From the NCBI GenBank assembly GCA_910587715.1, contig CAJUMV010000006.1, positions 1-64,000 on the forward strand: DNA of 64,000 bases, in the 5' to 3' direction. The stretch comes from an uncultured Lachnospiraceae bacterium (GTDB lineage: Bacteria > Bacillota > Clostridia > Lachnospirales > Lachnospiraceae). Position numbers and translations under genes: made by a program. This document shows, piece by piece, positions 1 to 8,374 of the stretch (its first letter is position 1; each line of letters opens with the position of its first letter). The notes beneath the pieces were generated by a model that had not been told where the DNA came from, did no database searches, and saw only the letters and a program-made list of their open reading frames with translations.

Positions 1-77
1 AGGTATACGACCTTTCAGTTGATACCTGTATTATATCAAAAATCATGAGGAAATGCATGAATTAATCAGCGTTTCCC

Positions 78-161
78 TAGAAACAGAGTGGAATTTAAAG
101 AGGATTGCCGAAATTCTTGGCATCAAATATAACACGTAGATATAGAAACAGAGTGGAATTT
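78..161. repeat. 19-bp direct repeat, two copies
   Basis: An identical 19-base unit beginning TAGAAACAGAGTGG occurs at 78-96 and again at 143-161, a 65-base period. The copies flank no intact gene and sit in front of a broken reading frame. It may be a relic of a small duplication or of a mobile element. Its function is unknown. Confidence 0.6.
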
Positions 162-163
162 GA

Positions 164-448
164 ATGAAGATATTTAGGGACGAGAACATAAACAATTTTG
201 CGGAAAGATATGCAGCATCTGATTATGGAGATTCCTGTGAAACGGGAGTATTTGAAATATGAGCGAAAAAGCAGTTGATAGTGGAGCAGATAGAGAGGAT
301 TGACAAGTTCAAACGGAAAGCGATAGAAGAAATAGACAAAATACCGGAAGGCCCGAGCAGAAGAGTTCTTGCTGGAGGACGTTCAAAACCTTACTACTTG
401 ATGGGGAAAAAACTCATGGCGGATATAAAGGCCGTCATAGAAGAGTAG
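164..448 (+). pseudogene. Decayed small ORF with an in-frame stop
   Basis: An ATG at 164 opens a frame that runs to a TAG at 446-448 but is interrupted by an in-frame TGA at 260-262. The upstream part encodes about 32 residues. The downstream part encodes a charged helical stretch, then KIPEGPS and later SKPYYLMGKKLM. That pattern resembles a family of short clostridial proteins with a P-E-G-S turn followed by a YY motif, often found near mobile DNA; this is recalled from family knowledge and not verified. No ribosome binding site is convincing. A stop codon read as something else is unlikely, because no other gene here uses TGA internally. Confidence 0.35.
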
Positions 449-579
449 GGTGTAGAAATTTATCACAGGAATAATAAATGACAGTTGGAGTAGTACCGTT
501 TCAACGACACAACGCTAAACAAGAAATGTCATGTGGCTTGACAAAAGAACAACAAAACTGATATGATTGTACCGGACAA

Positions 580-612
580 GGGCGTTCTTACAGGGATAGA
601 ACGCCCTTTTTT
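580..612 (+). terminator. Intrinsic terminator in the glnA leader
   Basis: GGGCGTTCT (580-588) pairs with AGAACGCCC (598-606), nine base pairs, followed by six T (607-612). It lies 85 bases before the glnA start with no intact gene upstream, so it is either the end of a lost gene or an attenuator of glnA. Its apex, ACAGGG closed by a T-A pair with one bulged base, has A at position 1 and G at position 4, the pattern bound by ANTAR proteins. An ANTAR protein is encoded just after glnA. I could not find a clean partner hairpin upstream. Confidence 0.75.
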
Positions 613-697
613 CGCGATAAGCGGAGCGTCTCGAGTCTGCTTATGCGCATGAGCGGGGTTAGAAGATTCAATGTGGAAAAAGGAAAGGCGGTATCGC

Positions 698-2032
698 ATG
701 AGAAAAAACTATAGCAGGGAAGATATCATAAAGCTGGTTGAGGAGGAGGACGTGGAGTTTATCAGGCTCCAGTTCACGGACATTTTCGGCAATCTGAAAA
801 ATCTGGCGATTACGGCGGGACAGCTTGAGAAAGCGCTTGATAATGACTGTATGTTTGACGGGTCTTCGATAGAAGGGTTCGCCAGTGTGGAGGAATCGGA
901 TATGTACCTGCATCCGGATTTTAGCACACTGGAGATTTTTCCGTGGAGACCGCAGCAGGGAAAGGTGGCAAGGTTGATTTGCGATGTGTACCGCCCGGAC
1001 CGGACGCCCTTTGCGGGAGATCCGCGTTATATCCTGAAGCGGGCGATTCGGGAAGCGGAAGAGATGGGCTTAACCTTTCGGGTAGGTGCGGAGTGTGAGT
1101 TTTTCCTGTTTCATCTGGATGATAACGGGATGCCCACCACGCTGACGCATGAAAAGGCGGGCTATTTTGACGTCGGTCCGGTGGATTTCGGGGAGAATGC
1201 GAGGCGGGATATGGTGCTTACGCTGGAGGATATGGGCTTTGTGGTGGAGGCTTCCCATCATGATGTGGCTCCGGCGCAGCATGAAATCAGCTTCCGTTAT
1301 GACGAGGCGCTGGCGACGGCAGATAATATTATGACGTTTAAGCTGGCGGTCAGGACGATTGCAAAAAGGCACGGGCTTCATGCCAGCTTTATGCCAAAAC
1401 CGAAATACGGTGTAAACGGCTCCGGTATGCATATGAATATGTCGCTGTTAAAGGACGGGAAAAACATTTTCGTGGACGAGAAGGGTGCGCATGGGTTAAG
1501 CCGTGACGCTTACGCTTTTTTAGGCGGCGTGATGGAACATATGCGCGGCATGACGGCGATTCTGAATCCGATTGTTAATTCTTATAAAAGACTTGTGCCG
1601 GGTTTTGAGGCGCCGACGTATATTGCATGGAGCGCGACGAACAGAAGTACTTTAATCCGGATTCCGGCTGCAAAAGGGGAGGCGGTACGGATGGAGCTTC
1701 GCAGCCCCGACCCGACGGCAAATCCTTATCTGGCGCTGGCGGCTGTTCTGCGGGCGGGTCTTGACGGGATAAAAAGACAGCTCGCCGTGCCGGAGAGCGT
1801 GGACTGCAATATTTTCCGGATGAGTGCGCAGGAGCGGAGAGAGCGGAAAATCCAAGAGCTGCCGGGAACGCTTGCCGAAGCTGTTTCCTGTATGGAAGAG
1901 GATGCGTTTATGAAAGAAACGCTGGGTGAGCATCTCTTTGAAAAATACATTGCGTTGAAGAAGGAGGAGTGGAACCGCTATCGCAGTCAGGTTACGGATT
2001 GGGAGATTCGTGAGTACTTGAATCAGTTTTAA
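698..2032 (+). CDS. glnA: Type I glutamine synthetase
   Basis: This enzyme makes glutamine from glutamate, ammonia and ATP in the cytoplasm and is the entry point of ammonium assimilation. The 444-residue product has the usual length for the Gram-positive GSI-alpha type. It shows the N-terminal beta-grasp region with MFDGSSIEGF, the catalytic core with the GVNGSGMHMN stretch (metal and glutamate binding), and the NRSTLIRIP and RSPDPTANPYLA motifs. The ATG at 698 is preferred over one at 671 because AGGAAAGGCGG lies just upstream and the length then matches the family. A terminator in the leader and an ANTAR gene directly downstream suggest control by antitermination. Confidence 0.97.
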   Translation: MRKNYSREDIIKLVEEEDVEFIRLQFTDIFGNLKNLAITAGQLEKALDNDCMFDGSSIEGFASVEESDMYLHPDFSTLEIFPWRPQQGKVARLICDVYRPDRTPFAGDPRYILKRAIREAEEMGLTFRVGAECEFFLFHLDDNGMPTTLTHEKAGYFDVGPVDFGENARRDMVLTLEDMGFVVEASHHDVAPAQHEISFRYDEALATADNIMTFKLAVRTIAKRHGLHASFMPKPKYGVNGSGMHMNMSLLKDGKNIFVDEKGAHGLSRDAYAFLGGVMEHMRGMTAILNPIVNSYKRLVPGFEAPTYIAWSATNRSTLIRIPAAKGEAVRMELRSPDPTANPYLALAAVLRAGLDGIKRQLAVPESVDCNIFRMSAQERRERKIQELPGTLAEAVSCMEEDAFMKETLGEHLFEKYIALKKEEWNRYRSQVTDWEIREYLNQF

Positions 2033-2101
2033 ATGCCACCGGAAGGTCGCAGGACAGGGAAATAAAATAATATGTTTTATATTTAGGAAGGGGGTGAGCG
2101 T

Positions 2102-2650
2102 GTGTTTCACATCATAGTGGTTCTTCCAAAGCCCGAGGACGCCAAAAGCATCCGTAATCTGCTTGTGAAGAACGGATTCCAGGTAGACGGCGTGTGCACG
2201 ACCGGTTCTCAGGCTCTTAGCAGGATGGATGATTTCAATGATGGTCTTGTAATCTGCAGTTACCGGATGTCCGATATGATGTACCATGAACTGCACGCCT
2301 GCCTTCCGAAAGGTTTCGAGATGCTGCTGCTCGCTTCCGCGAATGTATTGCAGGATTGTGACCTCCACGATATGATGAGTCTTGCCATGCCGCTTAAGGT
2401 GCATGACCTGATCAACACGGTGGATATGATGGGACAGTCCATTGAGCGGCGAAGGCGGCGGGAAAGGCAGCGTCCAAGAGAGCGCAGTGCGCAGGAGGAA
2501 GGACTCATTAAGGAAGCGAAGGAGCTTCTGATGAACAGGAATCATATGACGGAGGAGGAAGCGCACCGTTATCTGCAGAAATGCAGCATGGACAGCGGTA
2601 CCAATCTGGTGGAGGAAGCGCAGATGGTGCTCGCCATGATGCGCATGTGA
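2102..2650 (+). CDS. ANTAR-domain antiterminator with degenerate receiver
   Basis: This is an RNA-binding antitermination regulator, probably acting on nitrogen-assimilation transcripts. Residues about 1-115 look like a response-regulator receiver, but the acidic pair is missing and the phospho-acceptor Asp position reads Ser in VICSYRMS, so it probably does not respond to phosphorylation. Residues about 122-182 form the ANTAR three-helix domain, with the spaced Ala pattern of LIKEAKELLM and MTEEEAHRYL. It starts at GTG 2102 behind AGGAAGGGGG. The gene lies 69 bases after glnA, which makes glnA its likely target; families of this type regulate nitrogen genes in clostridia. The pairing with the glnA leader is inference. 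Confidence 0.85.
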   Translation: MFHIIVVLPKPEDAKSIRNLLVKNGFQVDGVCTTGSQALSRMDDFNDGLVICSYRMSDMMYHELHACLPKGFEMLLLASANVLQDCDLHDMMSLAMPLKVHDLINTVDMMGQSIERRRRRERQRPRERSAQEEGLIKEAKELLMNRNHMTEEEAHRYLQKCSMDSGTNLVEEAQMVLAMMRM

Positions 2651-2808
2651 TACACGGCGGATAATATGTGATTCGGCGTATTTCGCACGACGATGTGGCA
2701 TTTTCGACGGAATGAATGTATACTGAAAAGAAGACTGGCAAATGTCATTGCAGAGAATCGGTTTCATCAAATAGGGACCAACAAATTTTGAGAGAGGCGG
2801 AGTTTGGT

Positions 2809-3642
2809 ATGAAATTCACGAAAATGCAGGGCTGCGGCAACGATTATGTCTATGTTGACGGAAGCCGTGAGCGGATACCGCAGGAGGAAAAGCCAGTGCT
2901 GGTGCGTTGCTTAAGCGACAGGCATTTCGGCATCGGCGGGGACGGGGTGATTTTTATCAACCCTTCCGATGAGGCGGATTTTGAGATGGAGATGTACAAT
3001 GCGGACGGTACACGGGCGGAGATGTGCGGCAACGGCATTCGCTGTGTGGGAAAATTTGTCTACGACAAGGGGCTTACGGATAAAACTGACATAACCGTCA
3101 TAAGCGCGGGGAGCGTAAAGTATCTGACGCTTATTGTGAAAGAGGGAAAAGTGCAACAGGTCAAGGTTAATATGGGCGCGCCGGAGCTTACGGCTTCGCT
3201 TGTGCCCGTTGTCAGCGAGAACACGCAGGTGATTGGCGAGCCGATTTTGGTACAAGGGAAAGACTATAAAATGACATGCGTGTCAATGGGAAATCCCCAT
3301 GCGGTGGTCTTTATGGATGACGTGGAACATCTGGCAATAGAGGAGATAGGCCCTTATTTTGAAAACCACGAACGTTTTCCGAGACGGACGAACACGGAGT
3401 TTGTAGAGGTAATTGACAGAAAAACCGTGCAGATGCGGGTCTGGGAGCGTGGCACGGGGGAAACGCTTGCCTGCGGCACGGGTGCCTGTGCGGTGGCGGT
3501 GGCATGTGTGTTAAACGGGCTTACAGAGGAAGCGGTTACGGTGAAGCTTCTTGGCGGCGAGCTCATCATCACCTGGGACAGGGAAGCGAATCTGGTTTAT
3601 ATGACGGGACCGGCGGTGACGGTTTTCGAGGGGGAAATATAG
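2809..3642 (+). CDS. dapF: Diaminopimelate epimerase
   Basis: The enzyme converts LL- to meso-diaminopimelate for lysine and peptidoglycan synthesis by a two-cysteine, cofactor-free mechanism. Both catalytic cysteines are visible, in EMCGNGIRC and in ACGTGAC. The conserved N-terminal MQGCGNDYVYVD is also present. The product is 277 residues, the usual length. The ATG at 2809 follows GAGAGGCGG and gives the family N terminus KFTKMQGCGND; an upstream ATG at 2716 would add an unrelated extension. dapL follows 160 bases later, so the two genes supply the last steps of DAP synthesis together. Confidence 0.96.
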   Translation: MKFTKMQGCGNDYVYVDGSRERIPQEEKPVLVRCLSDRHFGIGGDGVIFINPSDEADFEMEMYNADGTRAEMCGNGIRCVGKFVYDKGLTDKTDITVISAGSVKYLTLIVKEGKVQQVKVNMGAPELTASLVPVVSENTQVIGEPILVQGKDYKMTCVSMGNPHAVVFMDDVEHLAIEEIGPYFENHERFPRRTNTEFVEVIDRKTVQMRVWERGTGETLACGTGACAVAVACVLNGLTEEAVTVKLLGGELIITWDREANLVYMTGPAVTVFEGEI

Positions 3643-3802
3643 GAACAGGAGCGGGGCGGGAAAGAAGATTGATGTGTGTTGTGCCCGCAAACAACGCAAC
3701 AGAAGGAAATTCTGGCAAGCAAAAAAGGATAGTTAATTAGGGAATAGAATACTAGGTTTATATAATACGATGTGGAATTAGGAAAGGACGGAGCAGACAA
3801 TC

Positions 3803-5023
3803 ATGGTAAAAGTGAATGACAACTACTTAAAATTACCCGGGAGCTATCTATTTTCTACAATAGGTAAGAAAGTGAACGCCTACGCGGCGGCTAACCCGGA
3901 CAAAAAAATAATCCGGCTGGGAATCGGTGACGTAACAAGACCGCTTACTCCGGCAATTATCAGCGCACTTCACGGGGCGGTGGATGAGATGGCGGACGAG
4001 AAGACGTTCCGCGGGTATGCACCCGACTTGGGCTACGAGTTTTTGCGTACGGCGATTGCGGAAAATGATTATCAGGCGAGGGGCTGTCAGATTGAGGCAG
4101 ACGAGATTTTCGTCTCCGACGGGGCGAAGTGTGACTCCGGCAACATTCAGGAGATTTTTGCCACAGACAATAAGATTGCGGTCTGCGACCCCGTTTATCC
4201 GGTGTATGTGGACACGAATGTGATGGCGGGAAGAACGGGCATCTACGATGAGAGCACGGGCAATTGGAGTGACGTGATTTATATGCCCTGCACAGAGTGG
4301 AGCGGTTTTGCGCCGGAGCTGCCAAAGACCGTGCCGGATTTGATTTACCTTTGTTTTCCGAACAATCCCACCGGTTCCACCATCACGAAGGCGCAGCTGC
4401 AGGAGTGGGTGGATTATGCCAATAAAAACGGCTCCGTCATTATCTACGACGCGGCGTACGAAGCATATATTTCCGAGGCGGACGTGCCCCACAGCATCTA
4501 CGAGTGTGAGGGGGCGAGAACCTGCGCCATTGAGCTCCGCTCTTTCTCCAAGAACGCAGGCTTTACCGGTGTGCGTCTAGGCTTTACCGTGGTTCCCAAG
4601 GAGCTTAAAGTGGGAGATGTGGCGCTCCACGGGCTCTGGGCAAGGCGGCACGGCACGAAGTACAACGGCGCGCCTTACATCATCCAGCGGGCAGGCGAGG
4701 CAGTCTATAGCGAAGCAGGTAAAAAGGAGACAAAAGAGCTGGTTGCTTATTATATGAAAAATGCGGCATATATTCTGGATGGGCTGAAATCGGCGGGCTT
4801 TCAGGTTTCCGGCGGCATCAATGCGCCTTATATCTGGCTGAAGGCACCGAACGGCATGACGAGCTGGGAGTTCTTTGATTATCTGTTAGAGACAGCAAAT
4901 GTAGTCGGCACGCCCGGTTCAGGCTTCGGACCGAGCGGCGAGACGTATTTTCGGCTGACGGCATTTGGCAGCTATGAAAATACCGTGGAAGCGGTTGACC
5001 GGATTAAGAAGCTGGGCGTGTAA
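3803..5023 (+). CDS. dapL: LL-diaminopimelate aminotransferase
   Basis: This PLP-dependent enzyme transfers an amino group from glutamate to tetrahydrodipicolinate, giving LL-diaminopimelate in one step and bypassing the acylated intermediates. The 406-residue class I/II aminotransferase shows NNPTGS, the aspartate region IIYDAAYEAY, and the PLP lysine in SFSKNAGFTGVRLGF. These match the DapL clade more closely than aspartate aminotransferases. It starts at ATG behind AGGAAAGGACGGAG. With dapF upstream, the DapL variant of lysine and peptidoglycan precursor synthesis is indicated. Confidence 0.96.
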   Translation: MVKVNDNYLKLPGSYLFSTIGKKVNAYAAANPDKKIIRLGIGDVTRPLTPAIISALHGAVDEMADEKTFRGYAPDLGYEFLRTAIAENDYQARGCQIEADEIFVSDGAKCDSGNIQEIFATDNKIAVCDPVYPVYVDTNVMAGRTGIYDESTGNWSDVIYMPCTEWSGFAPELPKTVPDLIYLCFPNNPTGSTITKAQLQEWVDYANKNGSVIIYDAAYEAYISEADVPHSIYECEGARTCAIELRSFSKNAGFTGVRLGFTVVPKELKVGDVALHGLWARRHGTKYNGAPYIIQRAGEAVYSEAGKKETKELVAYYMKNAAYILDGLKSAGFQVSGGINAPYIWLKAPNGMTSWEFFDYLLETANVVGTPGSGFGPSGETYFRLTAFGSYENTVEAVDRIKKLGV

Positions 5024-5092
5024 GGCAATGCGGGAACACACTTTTGTTTAAAAGAGGTTTTGAAATGGCAGAAGGGAGAGAAGCATCAGAAC

Positions 5093-5731
5093 ATGGATAT
5101 ATACTTGCTCCGGCATGGGGAGACGGATTGGAATAAGAAGCGGCTTCTGCAGGGACATACGGATATTCCCTTAAATGAAAAGGGGAGGGCGCAGGTGGAC
5201 GACACGGTGCGTAAGCTGTGCGCGCTTGACGTGCGGATGGATGCCATTGTCTCAAGCCCGTTAAAGAGGGCGCGCGAAACCGCAGAGATTGCGGCGCACA
5301 GGCTGGGTTATCCGCAAGAAAAGATTGTTGTGGAAGAGCTTCTCATGGAGCGCGGCTTTGGTGAGGGGGAAGGCATGTCGTTAGAGGAGATGAAGGAAAA
5401 GTATCCCGACAGCGATTGTCCGGGCATGGAATCCAGAGAAACGCTGGTAAAGCGTGCCGGGCGGGCATTTGATAAAATAACGGGTGATTTTTATGACGCG
5501 GAGCGGATTCTTCTGACAGCTCATGGGGCGGTTTTGTTTGCGCTGTTAGAGGCGGTCTGCCCAGAGCCGATTCCCTATGTGGGGCGGGCGGCATGTATCA
5601 CGCAGGGCAGCATTTACCGGATTCGCAAAGAGAGCGGCGGACTTACCTTTGCCGGATATGATGAAAAGACAGGCGGGTTTGTGGAGACGGATACGGCGGG
5701 GCTTGGAAGATTGGCGAAAATCTATCTGTAA
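5093..5731 (+). CDS. Histidine phosphatase (phosphoglycerate mutase-like)
   Basis: This belongs to the branch-1 histidine phosphatases. The phospho-accepting histidine is in YLLRHGETDWNK near the N terminus, and the second histidine is in LLTAHGAV. The length, 212 residues, fits small-molecule phosphatases such as the CobC/GpmB-like group; the substrate cannot be told from sequence. The ATG at 5093 begins immediately before the conserved beta-strand; an upstream TTG at 5060 is possible. It follows dapL by 69 bases and may be cotranscribed with it. Confidence 0.85.
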   Translation: MDIYLLRHGETDWNKKRLLQGHTDIPLNEKGRAQVDDTVRKLCALDVRMDAIVSSPLKRARETAEIAAHRLGYPQEKIVVEELLMERGFGEGEGMSLEEMKEKYPDSDCPGMESRETLVKRAGRAFDKITGDFYDAERILLTAHGAVLFALLEAVCPEPIPYVGRAACITQGSIYRIRKESGGLTFAGYDEKTGGFVETDTAGLGRLAKIYL

Positions 5732-5850
5732 AGTTGTCCTGTGATGTTATGTGTGGCGAGATAGGATGGTCTGCATGGTTCCTGTCATTTCTTTCTTGAA
5801 GTATAGTTGTACTTTTTTGCGTACACAATTTATTTTTTAGCATAAAATGC

Positions 5851-5879
5851 TTGCATATTGGGAAGAATTATGTTATACA
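5851..5879 (+). promoter_or_regulatory. Sigma-A type promoter for the aspS T-box transcript
   Basis: TTGCAT at 5851-5856 and TATACA at 5874-5879 are separated by exactly 17 bases. The site sits just upstream of the T-box leader of aspS. Confidence 0.7.
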
Positions 5880-5899
5880 TGTATACAAATAATGAAATG

Positions 5900-6229
5900 C
5901 AATGAAGGAGACTCACCCTGAGGGAAGCGACAGGAATACGGCGTCACCGACTGAGAGCGCTGTTTGTGGAAGACAGGGACGGGAACACTCCGGAGCAGAT
6001 TGTCTGAATTTCAGGACGGCATGTTACGATAGGAAGAGATAATGTGACATGCATGTCGGTGACACGAACGTCATAAATGAAACTAGGGCAGTACGTGACA
6101 CGCGTTAAGTGGTTGAGAGGGTAAGGCGAATTGCATCCTGTCTGGGGTGTCGGCTTATCAATGCGGGTGGTACCGCGGATAATGAAACATATCCGTCCCG
6201 GAATACAGCAATGTGTTCCGGGACGTTTT
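5900..6229 (+). promoter_or_regulatory. T-box riboswitch of the aspS-gatCAB operon
   Basis: The canonical T-box sequence GGGTGGTACCGCGG is at 6165-6178. It is followed by a terminator hairpin whose arms, 6194-6207 and 6212-6225, form 14 pairs (one G-U) around a GCAA tetraloop, then TTTT at 6226-6229. The 5' limit is approximate. Uncharged tRNA binding would favour the antiterminator and switch on aspS and the amidotransferase genes. The specifier codon was not fixed by hand; GAC (Asp) or AAC (Asn) is expected. Confidence 0.92.
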
Positions 6230-6293
6230 GCGCGTATAAGCAGAGTCAGAAGGCTTACGGAACACGATATCTATAGAAAGGCGGCAGACGATT

Positions 6294-8045
6294 ATGACAA
6301 TCAAAAATCAGTACAGGGATGTAACATTACAGGAAATCAGCGAGAGCGATATCGGAAAAGAGCTGCGTGTGGCGGGCTGGATTGAGAATATCAGGGATCA
6401 CGGCGGCGTATCCTTTGTGGATCTGCGGGATATGTACGGCGTGCTGCAGGTTGTGATGCGGGATACTTCTCTTCTGGACGGACTGTCCAAGGAGATGAGC
6501 GTTTCCATCGAAGGGCTGATTGAGAAGCGCGACGAGGAGACTTACAATCCCCGGATTCCCACAGGCACGATTGAGCTGGAGGCGCACAAGGTGGATGTGC
6601 TCGGCAAAGTTTATAAGCAGCTCCCCTTCGAGATTATGACTTCCAGGGAGACAAGGGAGGATGTGCGCCTGAAATACCGTTACCTGGATTTGCGCAACCA
6701 GAAGGTGAAGGACAATATTATTTTCCGCTCTCAGGTGATTGCCTATCTGCGGGAAAAAATGACAGAGCTGGGCTTTTTGGAGATACAGACACCGATTCTG
6801 TGTGCCTCTTCCCCGGAGGGCGCGAGAGACTATATTGTGCCTTCGAGAAAGTATAAGGGCAAGTTCTATGCTTTGCCGCAGGCACCCCAACAGTTCAAAC
6901 AGCTTCTGATGGTGTCGGGCTTTGACAAATATTTCCAGATTGCGCCCTGTTTCCGGGATGAGGACGCGAGGGCGGACCGTTCGCCCGGCGAGTTTTACCA
7001 GCTCGACTTCGAGATGAGCTTTGCGACGCAGGAGGACGTGTTTGCGGTGGGCGAGGAGGTACTCTCCGCCGTATTTGAGAAATTCGCGCCGGAAGGGGCG
7101 GCGGTGACAAAGGCACCTTACCCGATTATCAGCTACAAGCAGGCAATGTTAGAGTTTGGCACGGATAAGCCGGACTTGAGAAACCCGCTGCGGATTATAG
7201 ATCTGACGGACTTTTTCCAGGCATGTACCTTTAAGCCTTTTCATGGCAGGACCGTCCGCGCCATCAAGGTGCACGCGGATATGTCCAAGGGTTTTCATGA
7301 GAAGCTGCTGAAATTTGCTACGGACATGGGCATGGGCGGTCTCGGATATCTGGAGGTGGCGGAGGATTTAAGCTACAAAGGTCCGATTGACAAGTTTATC
7401 CCCGAGGAGAAGAAGGGAGAGCTTCGTGAACTGGCGGGACTTTCCGTGGGCGACACGATTTTCTTTATCGCGGATAAGGAGGAGCGGGCGGCTTATTACG
7501 CGGGGCAGCTGCGCACGGAGCTGGGGCAGAAGCTTGAGCTTTTGGAAAAGAACGCGTACCGGTTCTGCTATATCAACGACTTTCCCATGTTTGAGCGCGA
7601 CCCGGAGACAAAGCAGATTGGCTTTACCCACAATCCTTTCTCCATGCCGCAGGGTGGTCTGGAGGCACTGAATACCATGGATCCGCTGGAAGTGCTGGCG
7701 TATCAGTACGATATCGTCTGCAACGGCGTGGAGCTTTCCTCCGGCGCAGTGCGGAATCACGACATGGAGATTATGGAAAAGGCGTTTGCCATCGCGGGCT
7801 ATGATGAGGAAACGTTAAAGACCAAGTTCGGCGCGCTGTACAACGCGTTCCAGTTCGGGGCGCCGCCGCACGCAGGCATGGCGCCGGGCGTTGACCGCAT
7901 GATCATGCTGCTTCGGAATGAGGAGAATATCAGGGAAGTGATTGCCTTCCCCATGAGTGGCTCCGCGCAGGATCTGATGTGCGGCGCGCCGGGGGATGTG
8001 ACGGAGCAGCAGCTTAGAGAAGTGCATATTAAGGTGAGGGCATAA
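6294..8045 (+). CDS. aspS: Aspartyl-tRNA synthetase, probably non-discriminating
   Basis: This class II synthetase charges tRNA-Asp, and probably also tRNA-Asn with aspartate. The 583-residue product has the N-terminal OB fold (about 1-105), class II motif 1 in LGFLEIQTPIL, motif 2 in CFRDEDARADR, a GAD insertion domain (about 300-410), and motif 3 in GAPPHAGMAPGVDRM. It starts at ATG 6294 behind AAAGGCGG. The gatC-gatA-gatB genes follow directly under the same T-box, which is what one expects when Asp-tRNA-Asn is amidated to Asn-tRNA-Asn. Whether a separate asnS exists cannot be seen here. Confidence 0.96.
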   Translation: MTIKNQYRDVTLQEISESDIGKELRVAGWIENIRDHGGVSFVDLRDMYGVLQVVMRDTSLLDGLSKEMSVSIEGLIEKRDEETYNPRIPTGTIELEAHKVDVLGKVYKQLPFEIMTSRETREDVRLKYRYLDLRNQKVKDNIIFRSQVIAYLREKMTELGFLEIQTPILCASSPEGARDYIVPSRKYKGKFYALPQAPQQFKQLLMVSGFDKYFQIAPCFRDEDARADRSPGEFYQLDFEMSFATQEDVFAVGEEVLSAVFEKFAPEGAAVTKAPYPIISYKQAMLEFGTDKPDLRNPLRIIDLTDFFQACTFKPFHGRTVRAIKVHADMSKGFHEKLLKFATDMGMGGLGYLEVAEDLSYKGPIDKFIPEEKKGELRELAGLSVGDTIFFIADKEERAAYYAGQLRTELGQKLELLEKNAYRFCYINDFPMFERDPETKQIGFTHNPFSMPQGGLEALNTMDPLEVLAYQYDIVCNGVELSSGAVRNHDMEIMEKAFAIAGYDEETLKTKFGALYNAFQFGAPPHAGMAPGVDRMIMLLRNEENIREVIAFPMSGSAQDLMCGAPGDVTEQQLREVHIKVRA

Positions 8046-8055
8046 GGAGAAAAAC

Positions 8056-8349
8056 ATGACAAATATCATAAGCGACGAGACAATAGAATATGTGGGCATT
8101 CTCGCAAAACTAGAATTGTCCGCGGAAGAAAAGGAGCAGGCGAAGTCGGATATGGGGCGGATGCTTGACTATATCGACAAGCTGGGCGAGCTTGACACCG
8201 CGGATGTGGAGCCGATGTCCCATGTGTTCCCGGTGGAGAATGTGTTCCGGGAGGATGTGGTGACCAACGGGGATGAAAGAGAACGGCTGTTATCCAATGC
8301 GCCGCAGGAGAAGGATGGGATGTTTGTGGTGCCGAAGACATTCGAATAA
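8056..8349 (+). CDS. gatC: Asp/Glu-tRNA amidotransferase subunit C
   Basis: This small subunit wraps around GatA and GatB and stabilises the complex that amidates Asp-tRNA-Asn and Glu-tRNA-Gln. The 97-residue product shows the family pattern: an N-terminal VGILAKLELSAEEKE helix and the central DTADVEPMSHV segment. It lies 10 bases after aspS and 25 before gatA. Confidence 0.94.
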   Translation: MTNIISDETIEYVGILAKLELSAEEKEQAKSDMGRMLDYIDKLGELDTADVEPMSHVFPVENVFREDVVTNGDERERLLSNAPQEKDGMFVVPKTFE

Positions 8350-8374
8350 CAGTGCGAGAAAGGAAAAGTGCTGT

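Noticed and set aside
3803..5023. dapL as the missing LegC aminotransferase
   Set aside because: Its motifs are those of LL-diaminopimelate aminotransferase, it adjoins dapF, and it lies about 11 kb outside the nonulosonate genes.
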